In this document: in pieces, positions 1-6,645 of the stretch
How positions within the stretch are numbered: position 1 is the stretch's first letter
How the letters are laid out: every line of letters starts with the position of its first letter
Assembly: GCF_900110995.1 (NCBI RefSeq)
Contig: NZ_FOJF01000001.1
Coordinates: 4,004,803 to 4,068,802 of the forward strand
Direction of reading: 5' to 3'
Length of the DNA stretch: 64,000 nt
Origin: Chitinophaga sp. YR573
GTDB lineage: Bacteria; Bacteroidota; Bacteroidia; Chitinophagales; Chitinophagaceae
The notes under the pieces: model-generated
What the model was told of the DNA's origin: nothing
Database searches by the model: none
The model's input: the letters and a program-made list of their open reading frames with translations, nothing else
Position numbers and translations under genes: made by a program

Positions 1-220
1 TGTAGAGATCAAACTCTCCCTGCTGCACTTTCTCAAATAATATGATCATTGCTTCCTGGAAAAGATCTTTCGCATCATCTTCACTGCCTCTGTACTGCAA
101 AACCATTCTTAATACGGAGGGAAAATTCTCCTTATAAATGGTAGACAGTGCTTTATCATCATTACGGGCTAATCCCAGCAATAACTCTCTATCCCTTTCT
201 ATATTCGGATTGTGCTTCAC
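1..220 (-). CDS. RNA polymerase sigma-70 family factor, N-terminal part (cut by window edge)
   Basis: A reading frame opens with GTG at 220 and stays open to base 1 (73 codons). Two in-frame stops lie directly upstream of the GTG, so the start is constrained. The peptide has a charged N-terminus and then the region-2 pattern of extracytoplasmic-function sigma factors: an ARNDDKALSTIYKENF helix, GSEDDAKDLFQEAMI (the core-binding helix), and FEKVQQGEFDLY. Such factors in this phylum usually answer to an anti-sigma protein; none is visible next door inside the window. The promoter-binding region 4 lies outside the window, so the target and partner cannot be judged. Family identification is from the motif only. 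Confidence 0.75.
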   Translation of the reverse strand, partial: MKHNPNIERDRELLLGLARNDDKALSTIYKENFPSVLRMVLQYRGSEDDAKDLFQEAMIILFEKVQQGEFDLY

Positions 221-875
221 TTATTAATACTATTATTTGGCTTTGGTAACCCAAAGTAGCAGAAAATAATTCCAAATCCCAAATCAATATCCCTGAATTC
301 ATCTATATGACTACAGTGACCCCAGTGATTTTATCGCAGTCTGACTAAAAAAGTAATGAAAGTCCTTATTTCTCTGTGATAAAGATGTAAATCCTACATC
401 CCTTCGTTATGGAAAGCTTATTCCTTCAGCTTAAATAAGACACAGAAAGAGCATAAACTCTCTTTTAAACTCTTTATAACTGTTAACAGACTACGATATA
501 ACCTGTATATAAGCCCTATCTATATAAGTACGGCTTATATACCTGTTATATACCAGTTATATAGGGCTTATATACGGGTTATATACCTGAATGCACAGAT
601 TATCAGTAAGTTAAGAGTAGTAACTAAAATAGTGATGCTTTTTTAATACTGATTATCAATTCATTAAAATATAAGGGGAATTGTTATGTCAGGAAATGGT
701 GAAAAATTGAAGGTCATTTAGTCAGGCTTCGCAGGAGTCCTGCTTTGTTATCGCTTTAAAGGGAAAAGCCTTTAAAATGAGGGTTTTAAAAATATTTTTT
801 AAATCTTGGGTTACCTTTTCCAAAAGAGGGTATAAAGAGGAAACATTATTTCAAAACCTAAAAAAATAATTAAAC
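221..875. other. Long AT-rich intergenic spacer
   Basis: No credible gene between the sigma factor and the small lipoprotein. It holds the repeat block at 505-589, a 13-bp palindrome at 731-743 (GCAGGA-G-TCCTGC) and an inverted repeat TTTAAAGG / CCTTTAAA at 755-776. An 11-codon open frame at about 684-719 has no support. No confident promoter for the 876 gene was found; TACCTTTT at 812-819 is an imperfect -7 box. Confidence 0.6.
505..589. repeat. Phased 11-bp tandem repeat with 15-bp inverted repeat
   Basis: Five units beginning TTATATA start at 535, 546, 557, 568 and 579, exactly 11 bases apart, with variable last four bases (CCTG, CCAG, GGGC, CGGG, CCTG). In addition 505-519 (GTATATAAGCCCTAT) is the perfect reverse complement of 561-575. 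The 11-bp period is close to one helical turn, as in operator arrays or iterons, but no function can be assigned from sequence. Confidence 0.85.
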
Positions 876-1106
876 ATGAAGAATTTCCTGAAAATCGGTT
901 TCTTAGCTCTGGCTCTGGGTGTATTTGTTGCTGCTTGTGGTGGTAGCGGTTCTAGCGAAGGTACTGATTCAACTGCAAACGCTGCATCTGCTGCAATCGA
1001 TTCATCTGCAAAGGTTGCTGATTCTACAGTTGCTGCTGTAGCTGATTCAGCTAAAGCTACTGTTGATAGCGTAGCTAAAGCAGCTACCGATACTACCAAG
1101 AAATAA
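876..1106 (+). CDS. Small Ala/Ser/Asp/Lys-rich lipoprotein
   Basis: A 76-residue protein starting with a lipoprotein signal (charged MKNFLK, hydrophobic stretch, VAAC lipobox with Cys21), so the mature form should be about 56 residues and lipid-anchored. The mature part is low complexity: glycine/serine linker, then repeated DS-AK / DSVAK-like units rich in Ala, Val, Thr and Asp, ending in Lys-Lys. There is no recognisable enzyme domain. It stands alone, with its own terminator right after the stop. The composition resembles small abundant surface lipoproteins of this phylum, but the function is unknown. An antisense frame at 851-1099 is a compositional shadow. Confidence 0.7.
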   Translation: MKNFLKIGFLALALGVFVAACGGSGSSEGTDSTANAASAAIDSSAKVADSTVAAVADSAKATVDSVAKAATDTTKK

Positions 1107-1140
1107 TTTTACTGGTAAGCAAATTAACGGCTTTTATATA

Positions 1141-1175
1141 CCGTCCCGGACTTGGTCTTGGGACGGTTTTTTTTG
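1141..1175 (+). terminator. Rho-independent terminator after the small lipoprotein
   Basis: CCGTCCC at 1141-1147 pairs with GGGACGG at 1160-1166, followed by a run of eight T. It ends the 876-1106 transcript and separates it from the aromatic operon promoter. Confidence 0.85.
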
Positions 1176-1262
1176 ATTAAGCTAGTTTGGACGAGTGTTT
1201 TTGAATAAATTATCGAATTAAAGGTGATTTATTAGATAGAATATAATTTTTGACATAAGCGC

Positions 1263-1292
1263 TTGGACAATTCAAATCCCGGCGTATTTTTG
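1263..1292 (+). promoter_or_regulatory. Promoter of the aromatic operon leader
   Basis: TTG at 1263-1265 and TATTTTTG at 1285-1292 match the Bacteroidota -33/-7 pattern (TTG, then TAnnTTTG) with a 19-base spacer. The predicted start near 1298 lies about 12 bases before the first leader peptide start codon at 1311. Confidence 0.7.
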
Positions 1293-1310
1293 TCCGGCAA
1301 TTAAGCTAAC

Positions 1311-1373
1311 ATGATACAGCAAACGACCTTTGGTTACTTTTATGGTTTCTACTTTTTCTGGTACCAGAAATAG
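1311..1373 (+). CDS. Aromatic leader peptide 1 (20 aa)
   Basis: ATG at 1311 to TAG at 1371 encodes 20 residues, of which ten are aromatic (5 Phe, 4 Tyr, 1 Trp) in the core FGYFYGFYFFWY. It is the first frame after a good promoter, it precedes seven aromatic biosynthesis genes, and its stop codon touches the first base of an antiterminator arm (1372-1379). Together these fit a ribosome-stalling leader peptide that senses charged tRNA-Phe, tRNA-Tyr and possibly tRNA-Trp. The peptide itself is expected to have no function. Too short to be found by normal gene callers. Confidence 0.85.
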   Translation: MIQQTTFGYFYGFYFFWYQK

Positions 1374-1446
1374 GAGGTCGTTTTGTAAGTACTTAACAAT
1401 ATAAAGAAACTAGCAAAAGGCCTCCTGAATAAGGAGGTCTTTTTTA
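1321..1446 (+). promoter_or_regulatory. Attenuator 1 (segments 1-4)
   Basis: Four alternating arms are visible. Segment 1 (1321-1329, AAACGACCT) pairs with 1375-1383. Segment 2 (1372-1379, AGGAGGTC) can pair with segment 3 (1419-1426) as an antiterminator. Segment 3 with flank (1418-1426) pairs with segment 4 (1432-1440) to give a 9-bp stem, loop GAATA, and a T-run: a rho-independent terminator. Segments 2 and 4 carry the identical octamer AGGAGGTC, so they compete. A ribosome stalled on the aromatic codons (1329-1364) would cover segment 1 side and free segment 2; a ribosome at the stop codon would cover segment 2 and allow termination. This is the classic trp-type logic, inferred here from sequence. 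Confidence 0.8.
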
Positions 1447-1467
1447 TTTATAGATTATTCAAAGCAT

Positions 1468-1548
1468 ATGTTACACCGTTTCAGCCTTTCTTACTTTTAT
1501 TTTTTCTTTTACTTCTTTTACGTCGTAAAGGCCGGGACTCTTTTGTAA
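1468..1548 (+). CDS. Aromatic leader peptide 2 (26 aa)
   Basis: ATG at 1468 to TAA at 1546 encodes 26 residues. Residues 9-18 are ten consecutive aromatics, YFYFFFYFFY, and residue 5 is also Phe; there is no Trp. The frame begins just after terminator 1, so it is translated only on transcripts that pass attenuator 1. Its last codons (1531-1545) are themselves the antiterminator arm of the next structure. The pattern fits a second stalling peptide that senses Phe and Tyr supply. Confidence 0.85.
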   Translation: MLHRFSLSYFYFFFYFFYVVKAGTLL

Positions 1549-1612
1549 TAACTGCAGAAATGAAATAGTTGCAAATTAAAAGGGTCCCGGCTCCACCGGG
1601 GCCCTTTTTCAA
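1531..1612 (+). promoter_or_regulatory. Attenuator 2 (antiterminator and terminator)
   Basis: The terminator is a 12-bp stem, 1579-1590 with 1596-1607, loop CTCCA, followed by T-rich sequence. The antiterminator is 1531-1544 (GCCGGGACTCTTTT) with 1578-1591, fourteen pairs with one G-T wobble, and takes up the whole left arm of the terminator. The antiterminator's left arm lies inside leader peptide 2 codons 22-26: a ribosome held at the Phe/Tyr run (ending 1521) leaves it mostly free, a ribosome at the stop codon 1546 hides it. No separate protector arm is seen, unlike attenuator 1. Confidence 0.8.
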
Positions 1613-1621
1613 TTTAATTAG

Positions 1622-1639
1622 TAGTTGCTGTAGCAACTA
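1622..1639 (+). repeat. Short hairpin before pheA
   Basis: TAGTTGCT at 1622-1629 and AGCAACTA at 1632-1639 form a tight perfect inverted repeat about 28 bases before the pheA start codon. It lies after terminator 2 and has no T-run; role unknown. Confidence 0.6.
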
Positions 1640-1666
1640 ACAAATTCAAAATCAAACAAATTAAAA

Positions 1667-2491
1667 ATGCGCGTCGCGATCCAGGGTTTTGAGGGATGTT
1701 TTCATCAGATAGCTGCTCAGGGGTACTTTGGCAAGAACATAGAAATTGAATGCTGTGCTTCTTTTGCAGAACTGGTGAAAAAAACGAAACAACAGCAGGT
1801 TGCTGACGCAGGCGTAATGGCGATAGAAAATTCCATCGCAGGAAGTATCCTTCCGAATTACAGTCTGCTGAAGAACTCCGGCCTTAACGTAATAGGTGAA
1901 GTATACCTTCAGATCAAACAACACCTGATGGTATTGCCCGGTCAGAAACTGGAAGATGTCCGGGAAGTACACTCACATTATATGGCATTGTTACAATGCT
2001 CTGATTTCCTGGAGAAGTACCCGAACATGAAACTGGTGGAAACAGAAGATACGGCCCTCAGTGCAAAACATGTACAGCAGAAAAAGCTGAAAAGCACTGC
2101 CGCTATCGCAGGTAAACTGGCTGCAGAGATCTACGGATTAGAGATCATTGCTCCCAACATTCACACCATCAAAAATAATTATACCCGTTTCCTGGTGATC
2201 ACCCCTAACAAGGTAGATCTACAGGAAGATGCCAATAAAGCATCCGTTTATTTTCAGACAACGCACGAAAGAGGTAGCCTGGCCAAAGTATTGACACAGG
2301 TGGCTGCAGCTGGGATCAACCTGAGCAAGCTGCAATCATTTCCAATGCCTACAAAGGAATGGAACTACTACTTCCACGCAGATTTTGAATTTGACGACCT
2401 GAAACACTTCCAGAGTGCGGTGAGTAAAATAGAATCACTGACCGAACATTTGAAAGTACTGGGTATTTATAAGAAAGGTAACACACACTAA
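1667..2491 (+). CDS. pheA: Prephenate dehydratase
   Basis: Converts prephenate to phenylpyruvate in phenylalanine synthesis, in the cytoplasm. The 274-residue protein is a monofunctional dehydratase: residues 1-180 are the catalytic periplasmic-binding-protein-like fold with the IENSIAGS motif (about 53-60) and the TRF motif (173-175, in NNYTRFLVI) that carries the catalytic threonine. Residues about 192-270 form an ACT domain (ERGSLAKVL, then a degenerate version of the ESRP motif), expected to bind phenylalanine for feedback control. There is no chorismate mutase domain, which is supplied by the fusion three genes downstream. First gene of the operon; next start is one base after its stop. 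Confidence 0.93.
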   Translation: MRVAIQGFEGCFHQIAAQGYFGKNIEIECCASFAELVKKTKQQQVADAGVMAIENSIAGSILPNYSLLKNSGLNVIGEVYLQIKQHLMVLPGQKLEDVREVHSHYMALLQCSDFLEKYPNMKLVETEDTALSAKHVQQKKLKSTAAIAGKLAAEIYGLEIIAPNIHTIKNNYTRFLVITPNKVDLQEDANKASVYFQTTHERGSLAKVLTQVAAAGINLSKLQSFPMPTKEWNYYFHADFEFDDLKHFQSAVSKIESLTEHLKVLGIYKKGNTH

Positions 2492-2492
2492 T

Positions 2493-3659
2493 ATGAACTT
2501 ACAGGTAGCAAAACGGTTGCAACAAACGGAAGAATACTACTTCTCCAAAAAACTCAGGGAGATAGATGAGATGAACAAGGCAGGCGCTAAGGTGATCAAC
2601 CTCGGTATAGGCAGCCCCGATCTTCCTCCTCATCCCTCTGTGATAGCAGCATTAAATGAGCAGGCTCAGAAACCGGATACCCACGCCTACCAGGGCTATA
2701 AGGGGATTCCGGCACTTCGTCAGGCAATTGCATCATTTTACAAACGCTACTATCGTGTTGAGCTGGACCCTGAAAAGGAAGTACTGCCTCTCATCGGTTC
2801 CAAAGAAGGGATCATGCATATCTGCATGACTTACCTGCAGGAAGGAGATGAAGCGCTGGTGCCTAACCCGGGATATCCTACCTACCGTTCTGCTGTAAAC
2901 CTGAGTGGTGCTACCGTTGTGGATTACGACCTGGAAGAAAAGAATGGCTGGCTGCCTGACCTGGATGCACTGGCTAAAAAAGACCTGAGCAAGGTAAAGC
3001 TGATGTGGGTAAACTATCCGCATATGCCTACCGGTGCCCGTTTCAATGCTGCATTTGCAGAGAAGCTGGTACAGTTTGCCCAGCAGCATAATATCTTAAT
3101 TTGTCACGATAATCCTTATAGCTTTATCCTGAACAAACAGCCACAAAGCCTGCTGGAAACACCAGGTGCCAAGGAAGTGGTACTGGAACTGAACTCCCTC
3201 AGTAAATCTTCCAACATGGCCGGATGGCGTGTAGGAATGCTGGTGGGTAAGCAGGAATGGATCAACGAAGTACTGCGTTTCAAAAGCAATATGGACTCCG
3301 GTATGTTCCAGCCATTACAGATGGCAGCTGTGAAAGCAATGGAACTGGGTCCTGAATGGTATGCTGATTTGAATAAAATATATGAAGGCCGCCGTAACAA
3401 AGTGTTTCAGTTACTGGAATTACTGAACTGCACTTTCGATAAAGACCAGGTAGGATTATTCGTATGGGCAAAGATCCCTGCTACTGCAAAGGATGGCTTT
3501 TCCCTTACAGATGAGATCCTGCAGAAAACACAGGTGTTCATCACACCGGGTGGTATCTTCGGCAGTAACGGTAACGGTTATATAAGAGTAAGCCTCTGTA
3601 AAGATGAAAAGGTGTTTGATGAAGTGCTGGAGAGGATTCAATCAAAATTTAAGTCATGA
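2493..3659 (+). CDS. PLP-dependent aminotransferase, probably aromatic/prephenate
   Basis: Class I/II aminotransferase of 388 residues. Seen in the sequence: the PLP-binding stretch SKEGIMH (about 103-109), NYPHMPTG (174-181, normally NPNNPTG), HDNPYS (about 205-210), and the Schiff-base lysine K238 in NSLSKSSNMAGWR. It is close to the LL-diaminopimelate/aspartate aminotransferase type. Because it is locked between pheA and tyrA (one base after pheA, 4-base overlap with tyrA), the likely job is the final transamination of phenylpyruvate and hydroxyphenylpyruvate, or of prephenate. Substrate is inferred from context; a DapL-like or general aspartate role cannot be excluded. Confidence 0.85.
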   Translation: MNLQVAKRLQQTEEYYFSKKLREIDEMNKAGAKVINLGIGSPDLPPHPSVIAALNEQAQKPDTHAYQGYKGIPALRQAIASFYKRYYRVELDPEKEVLPLIGSKEGIMHICMTYLQEGDEALVPNPGYPTYRSAVNLSGATVVDYDLEEKNGWLPDLDALAKKDLSKVKLMWVNYPHMPTGARFNAAFAEKLVQFAQQHNILICHDNPYSFILNKQPQSLLETPGAKEVVLELNSLSKSSNMAGWRVGMLVGKQEWINEVLRFKSNMDSGMFQPLQMAAVKAMELGPEWYADLNKIYEGRRNKVFQLLELLNCTFDKDQVGLFVWAKIPATAKDGFSLTDEILQKTQVFITPGGIFGSNGNGYIRVSLCKDEKVFDEVLERIQSKFKS

Positions 3660-4498
3660 TTGCAACGATAGTAGGAACAGGTTTAATAGGAGGCTCCCTG
3701 GCTATCAGCCTGAAAGAAAAGGGAGTAGCTAACTGGATCATCGGAGTGGATCAGAATGAAAGCAATCTGCAAAAGGCAAAAGAATTGCAGATCATTGATG
3801 AAAGCGCTTCTCTGGAAGATGCGATGCAGCGTTCCGAACTGATCATCCTGGCAATACCGGTAGATGCATTGCTGAAAGTAATGCCTTCGATACTGGATAA
3901 TGCGGCGCCTAACCATGTGATCATGGATGTAGGTTCTACAAAAGAAAAAATATTACAACTCGTTGCCGGTCATCCAAAGAGAGGGCGCTTTGTAGCAGCC
4001 CATCCCATGGCCGGCACGGAGTATTCCGGTCCGGAAGCAGCTGTACGCAATCTCTTCACGCAGAAAACAATGGTGCTGTGTGATGTAAAGAACAGTGATG
4101 AAGATGCGCTGGAAGTGATAGAGAATATGGTAGACAAATTACAGATGCGTCTCGTATATATGAATGCAGTGGAGCATGATCTGCACACAGCCTACGTATC
4201 GCATATCTCCCATATCACTTCTTTTGCACTGGCGCTGACGGTGCTTGAAAAAGAAAAGGAGCAGGGACGCATCTTTGAACTGGCAAGTGGTGGTTTTGAA
4301 TCTACGGTGCGTCTGGCAAAAAGTTCTCCTGATATGTGGGTGCCTATCTTCAAGCATAACCGGAACAATGTACTGGATGTGTTGGAAGAACATATTCACC
4401 AGTTGCAGCAAATGAAACAGCTGCTGGAAGATGAAGATTACGATACTTTTTATAAGCTCATTCAGAAATCAAATAAGATAAAAAAAATCCTGAAATAA
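3656..4498 (+). CDS. tyrA: Prephenate dehydrogenase
   Basis: Oxidatively decarboxylates prephenate to 4-hydroxyphenylpyruvate for tyrosine synthesis with NAD(P). The 280-residue protein starts with a Rossmann nucleotide-binding loop GTGLIGGSLA (7-16), has the substrate-binding AAHPMAGTEYSGP segment (His116) and the helical C-terminal dimerisation domain. There is no chorismate mutase or ACT domain, so no obvious direct tyrosine feedback site. The start codon overlaps the aminotransferase stop (ATGA), which points to translational coupling. Six bases separate it from the DAHP synthase/mutase gene. Confidence 0.93.
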   Translation: MIATIVGTGLIGGSLAISLKEKGVANWIIGVDQNESNLQKAKELQIIDESASLEDAMQRSELIILAIPVDALLKVMPSILDNAAPNHVIMDVGSTKEKILQLVAGHPKRGRFVAAHPMAGTEYSGPEAAVRNLFTQKTMVLCDVKNSDEDALEVIENMVDKLQMRLVYMNAVEHDLHTAYVSHISHITSFALALTVLEKEKEQGRIFELASGGFESTVRLAKSSPDMWVPIFKHNRNNVLDVLEEHIHQLQQMKQLLEDEDYDTFYKLIQKSNKIKKILK

Positions 4499-4504
4499 GT
4501 TCAT

Positions 4505-5596
4505 ATGGAACAGATACTTGCAAAAACAAAATTCTCCGATCCGACTTCAGACAAGAAGCCGTTGATCATTTCCGGTCCATGCAGCGCAGAAACCGAAGAA
4601 CAGGTACTGGAAACAGCACAGCGCCTGGCTAAAACCGGTAAAGTGGATATTCTCCGTGCCGGCATCTGGAAACCCCGTACCCGCCCCGGTTCTTTCGAAG
4701 GTATCGGTGTGAAAGGTTTACCATGGTTACAGAAAGCAAAAGCCCTGACAGGTTTACCCCTGGCTGTGGAAGTAGCAACTGCTAAACAGGTGGAAGAAGC
4801 ACTGGAACATGGTGTTGATATCCTCTGGATCGGCGCCCGTACTACTGTAAATCCTTTCTCTGTACAGGAAGTAGCTGATGCACTGAAAGGTGTGGATACA
4901 ACTGTATTGATCAAGAACCCGATCAACCCTGATCTGGAACTGTGGATCGGCGCTGTGGAACGTGTACGTAACTCTGGTATCACCAAAATAGGATTGATCC
5001 ACCGTGGTTTCTCCAGCTATGGTAATACTGAATACCGTAATGCTCCAATGTGGCACCTGCCTATCGAAATGAAACGCCGTATGCCTGAACTGCCTATGAT
5101 CTGCGATCCTAGTCATATCAGCGGTCGTCGTGACATTCTGCAGGAAGTTTCCCAGGAAGCTATTGACCTGGATTACGATGGTCTGATGATAGAATCACAT
5201 ATCGATCCGGATAATGCATGGAGCGATGCAAAACAGCAGATCACACCGGAAAGACTGGCAGAATTGTTGGATGGTCTTGTATGGCGTCATGAACGCACCG
5301 ACAAGAAAGAATTTAACTCTGCGCTGGACAAACTCCGTGGTCAGATCAACCAGATAGATGATGAGATCCTGCTGTTACTCGGTAACCGTATGAAGATTGC
5401 TGAAAAGATCGGTATATACAAGAAGGAAAACAATGTTACCATCTTACAAACCAATCGCTGGAATGAGATCCTGGAACGTGGTATTGCGAAAGGTGAGAAA
5501 CTGGGTCTGACAAAAGATTTCATCCTGAAATACTTCGATGCAGTTCACCTGGAATCTATCAACAGACAGAACAGAGTGATGAACGAAGACAAATAG
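4505..5596 (+). CDS. Bifunctional DAHP synthase / chorismate mutase (type II)
   Basis: Carries both the first committed step of the shikimate pathway (erythrose 4-phosphate plus phosphoenolpyruvate to DAHP) and chorismate to prephenate. Residues about 1-265 are a type I-beta DAHP synthase of the KDO8P-synthase-like fold: IISGPCSAE near 21-29, RAGIWKPRTRPGSFEG, WIGARTTVNPF, KNPINPD and CDPSHISGRR. Residues about 275-363 are an AroQ-class chorismate mutase (LDKLRGQINQIDDEILLLLGNR and the MKIAEKIGIYKK helix). The fused mutase is the only one visible in the operon, and PheA and TyrA both lack one. In related fusions the mutase domain serves as the feedback sensor for prephenate; that is an inference here. 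Confidence 0.92.
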   Translation: MEQILAKTKFSDPTSDKKPLIISGPCSAETEEQVLETAQRLAKTGKVDILRAGIWKPRTRPGSFEGIGVKGLPWLQKAKALTGLPLAVEVATAKQVEEALEHGVDILWIGARTTVNPFSVQEVADALKGVDTTVLIKNPINPDLELWIGAVERVRNSGITKIGLIHRGFSSYGNTEYRNAPMWHLPIEMKRRMPELPMICDPSHISGRRDILQEVSQEAIDLDYDGLMIESHIDPDNAWSDAKQQITPERLAELLDGLVWRHERTDKKEFNSALDKLRGQINQIDDEILLLLGNRMKIAEKIGIYKKENNVTILQTNRWNEILERGIAKGEKLGLTKDFILKYFDAVHLESINRQNRVMNEDK

Positions 5597-5609
5597 ACAT
5601 AACAACAAT

Positions 5610-6635
5610 ATGAGAACGTTATCTTACCAGTTCCAGCATAGTAATACGAAATATTATCTGGGAGAAAGCCTGCTACAGCTGGGCAATTATGCAGATCCTG
5701 CCAGGTCCGTCCTGGTACTGGATGAGAATGTGGACAAACACCACGGGCATAAATTGCAGGGATGGAAAAAGCTGGTGATCCCGGATGGGGAAGAAAACAA
5801 AAGCGCAGATGTGCTGGAGCAGATCATCAACGGGTTGATAGAACTGGAAGCAGACCGCAAAACAATGCTCATTGGTATTGGCGGTGGTATGACTACAGAT
5901 CTCACCGGTTATGCATCCAGTATTTATATGCGTGGTATGCCTGTAGGATTTGTACCTACAACTTTGCTGGCACAGGTAGATGCGTCCATAGGAGGAAAGA
6001 ACGGTATCAACCATGGTAAACATAAGAACCTGTTGGGTACCATCCGTCAACCGGAGTTCATTCTTTTTGATTATTCCTTACCGTTAACAATGCCTGATGA
6101 TGAATGGCATAACGGTTTTGCGGAGATCATCAAGTATGCCTGTATCATGGATGCCACGCTGTTCACTTACCTGGAAGAAAACCGCGAGAAAGCGATGCAA
6201 CGCGATGTGGCCATACTGGAATACCTGGTAGAACGTTCCGTAGAACTGAAAACCAAGGTAGTACTGGAAGATGAGTTTGAGAACGGTTCCCGCCGCTGGC
6301 TCAACTTCGGTCACACGCTGGGGCATGCTGTAGAGAAACTGGAAAATATTGCACATGGTAAAGCCGTGGCGATTGGTATGGTGGCAGCAGCCAAAATATC
6401 AGAGAAGCTGAAAGGCTTACCAGTAGAGCAAACCAACCGGCTGATCCGCCTCATTAATGACTATCAGTTGCCTGTAACGCTTACATCCAATAAAGAAGAA
6501 GTGTATAACATCTTCAAAATGGATAAGAAGAGGGAAGCAGATAATATCCATTTTGTATTGCTGGAGGAAATAGGTAAAGCGATTACACAGGCTGTACCTA
6601 TTTCAGCATTAAAGCAACTGCTGGACGAACTATAA
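5610..6635 (+). CDS. aroB: 3-dehydroquinate synthase
   Basis: Cyclises DAHP to 3-dehydroquinate with NAD and a divalent metal. The 341-residue protein has the family's key stretches: DGEENKS, the glycine-rich GIGGGMTTDLTGYASS nucleotide site (about 88-103), the TTLLAQVDASIGGKNGINHGKHKNLLGT motif region, and metal-binding histidines in NFGHTLGHAVEK and HGKAVAIGM. It lies 13 bases after the DAHP synthase fusion and 10 before aroA. The operon lacks aroD/aroQ, aroE and aroK, so the middle steps must be encoded elsewhere. Confidence 0.94.
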   Translation: MRTLSYQFQHSNTKYYLGESLLQLGNYADPARSVLVLDENVDKHHGHKLQGWKKLVIPDGEENKSADVLEQIINGLIELEADRKTMLIGIGGGMTTDLTGYASSIYMRGMPVGFVPTTLLAQVDASIGGKNGINHGKHKNLLGTIRQPEFILFDYSLPLTMPDDEWHNGFAEIIKYACIMDATLFTYLEENREKAMQRDVAILEYLVERSVELKTKVVLEDEFENGSRRWLNFGHTLGHAVEKLENIAHGKAVAIGMVAAAKISEKLKGLPVEQTNRLIRLINDYQLPVTLTSNKEEVYNIFKMDKKREADNIHFVLLEEIGKAITQAVPISALKQLLDEL

Positions 6636-6645
6636 AAAAGAAAAA

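Noticed and set aside
505..589. Short regularly spaced repeats as a CRISPR array
   Set aside because: Units are 11 bp with 4-base variable ends and no spacers; no cas genes in the window.
851..1099. Minus-strand frame opposite the small lipoprotein
   Set aside because: It mirrors the low-complexity codons of the plus-strand gene; no promoter or homology signal.
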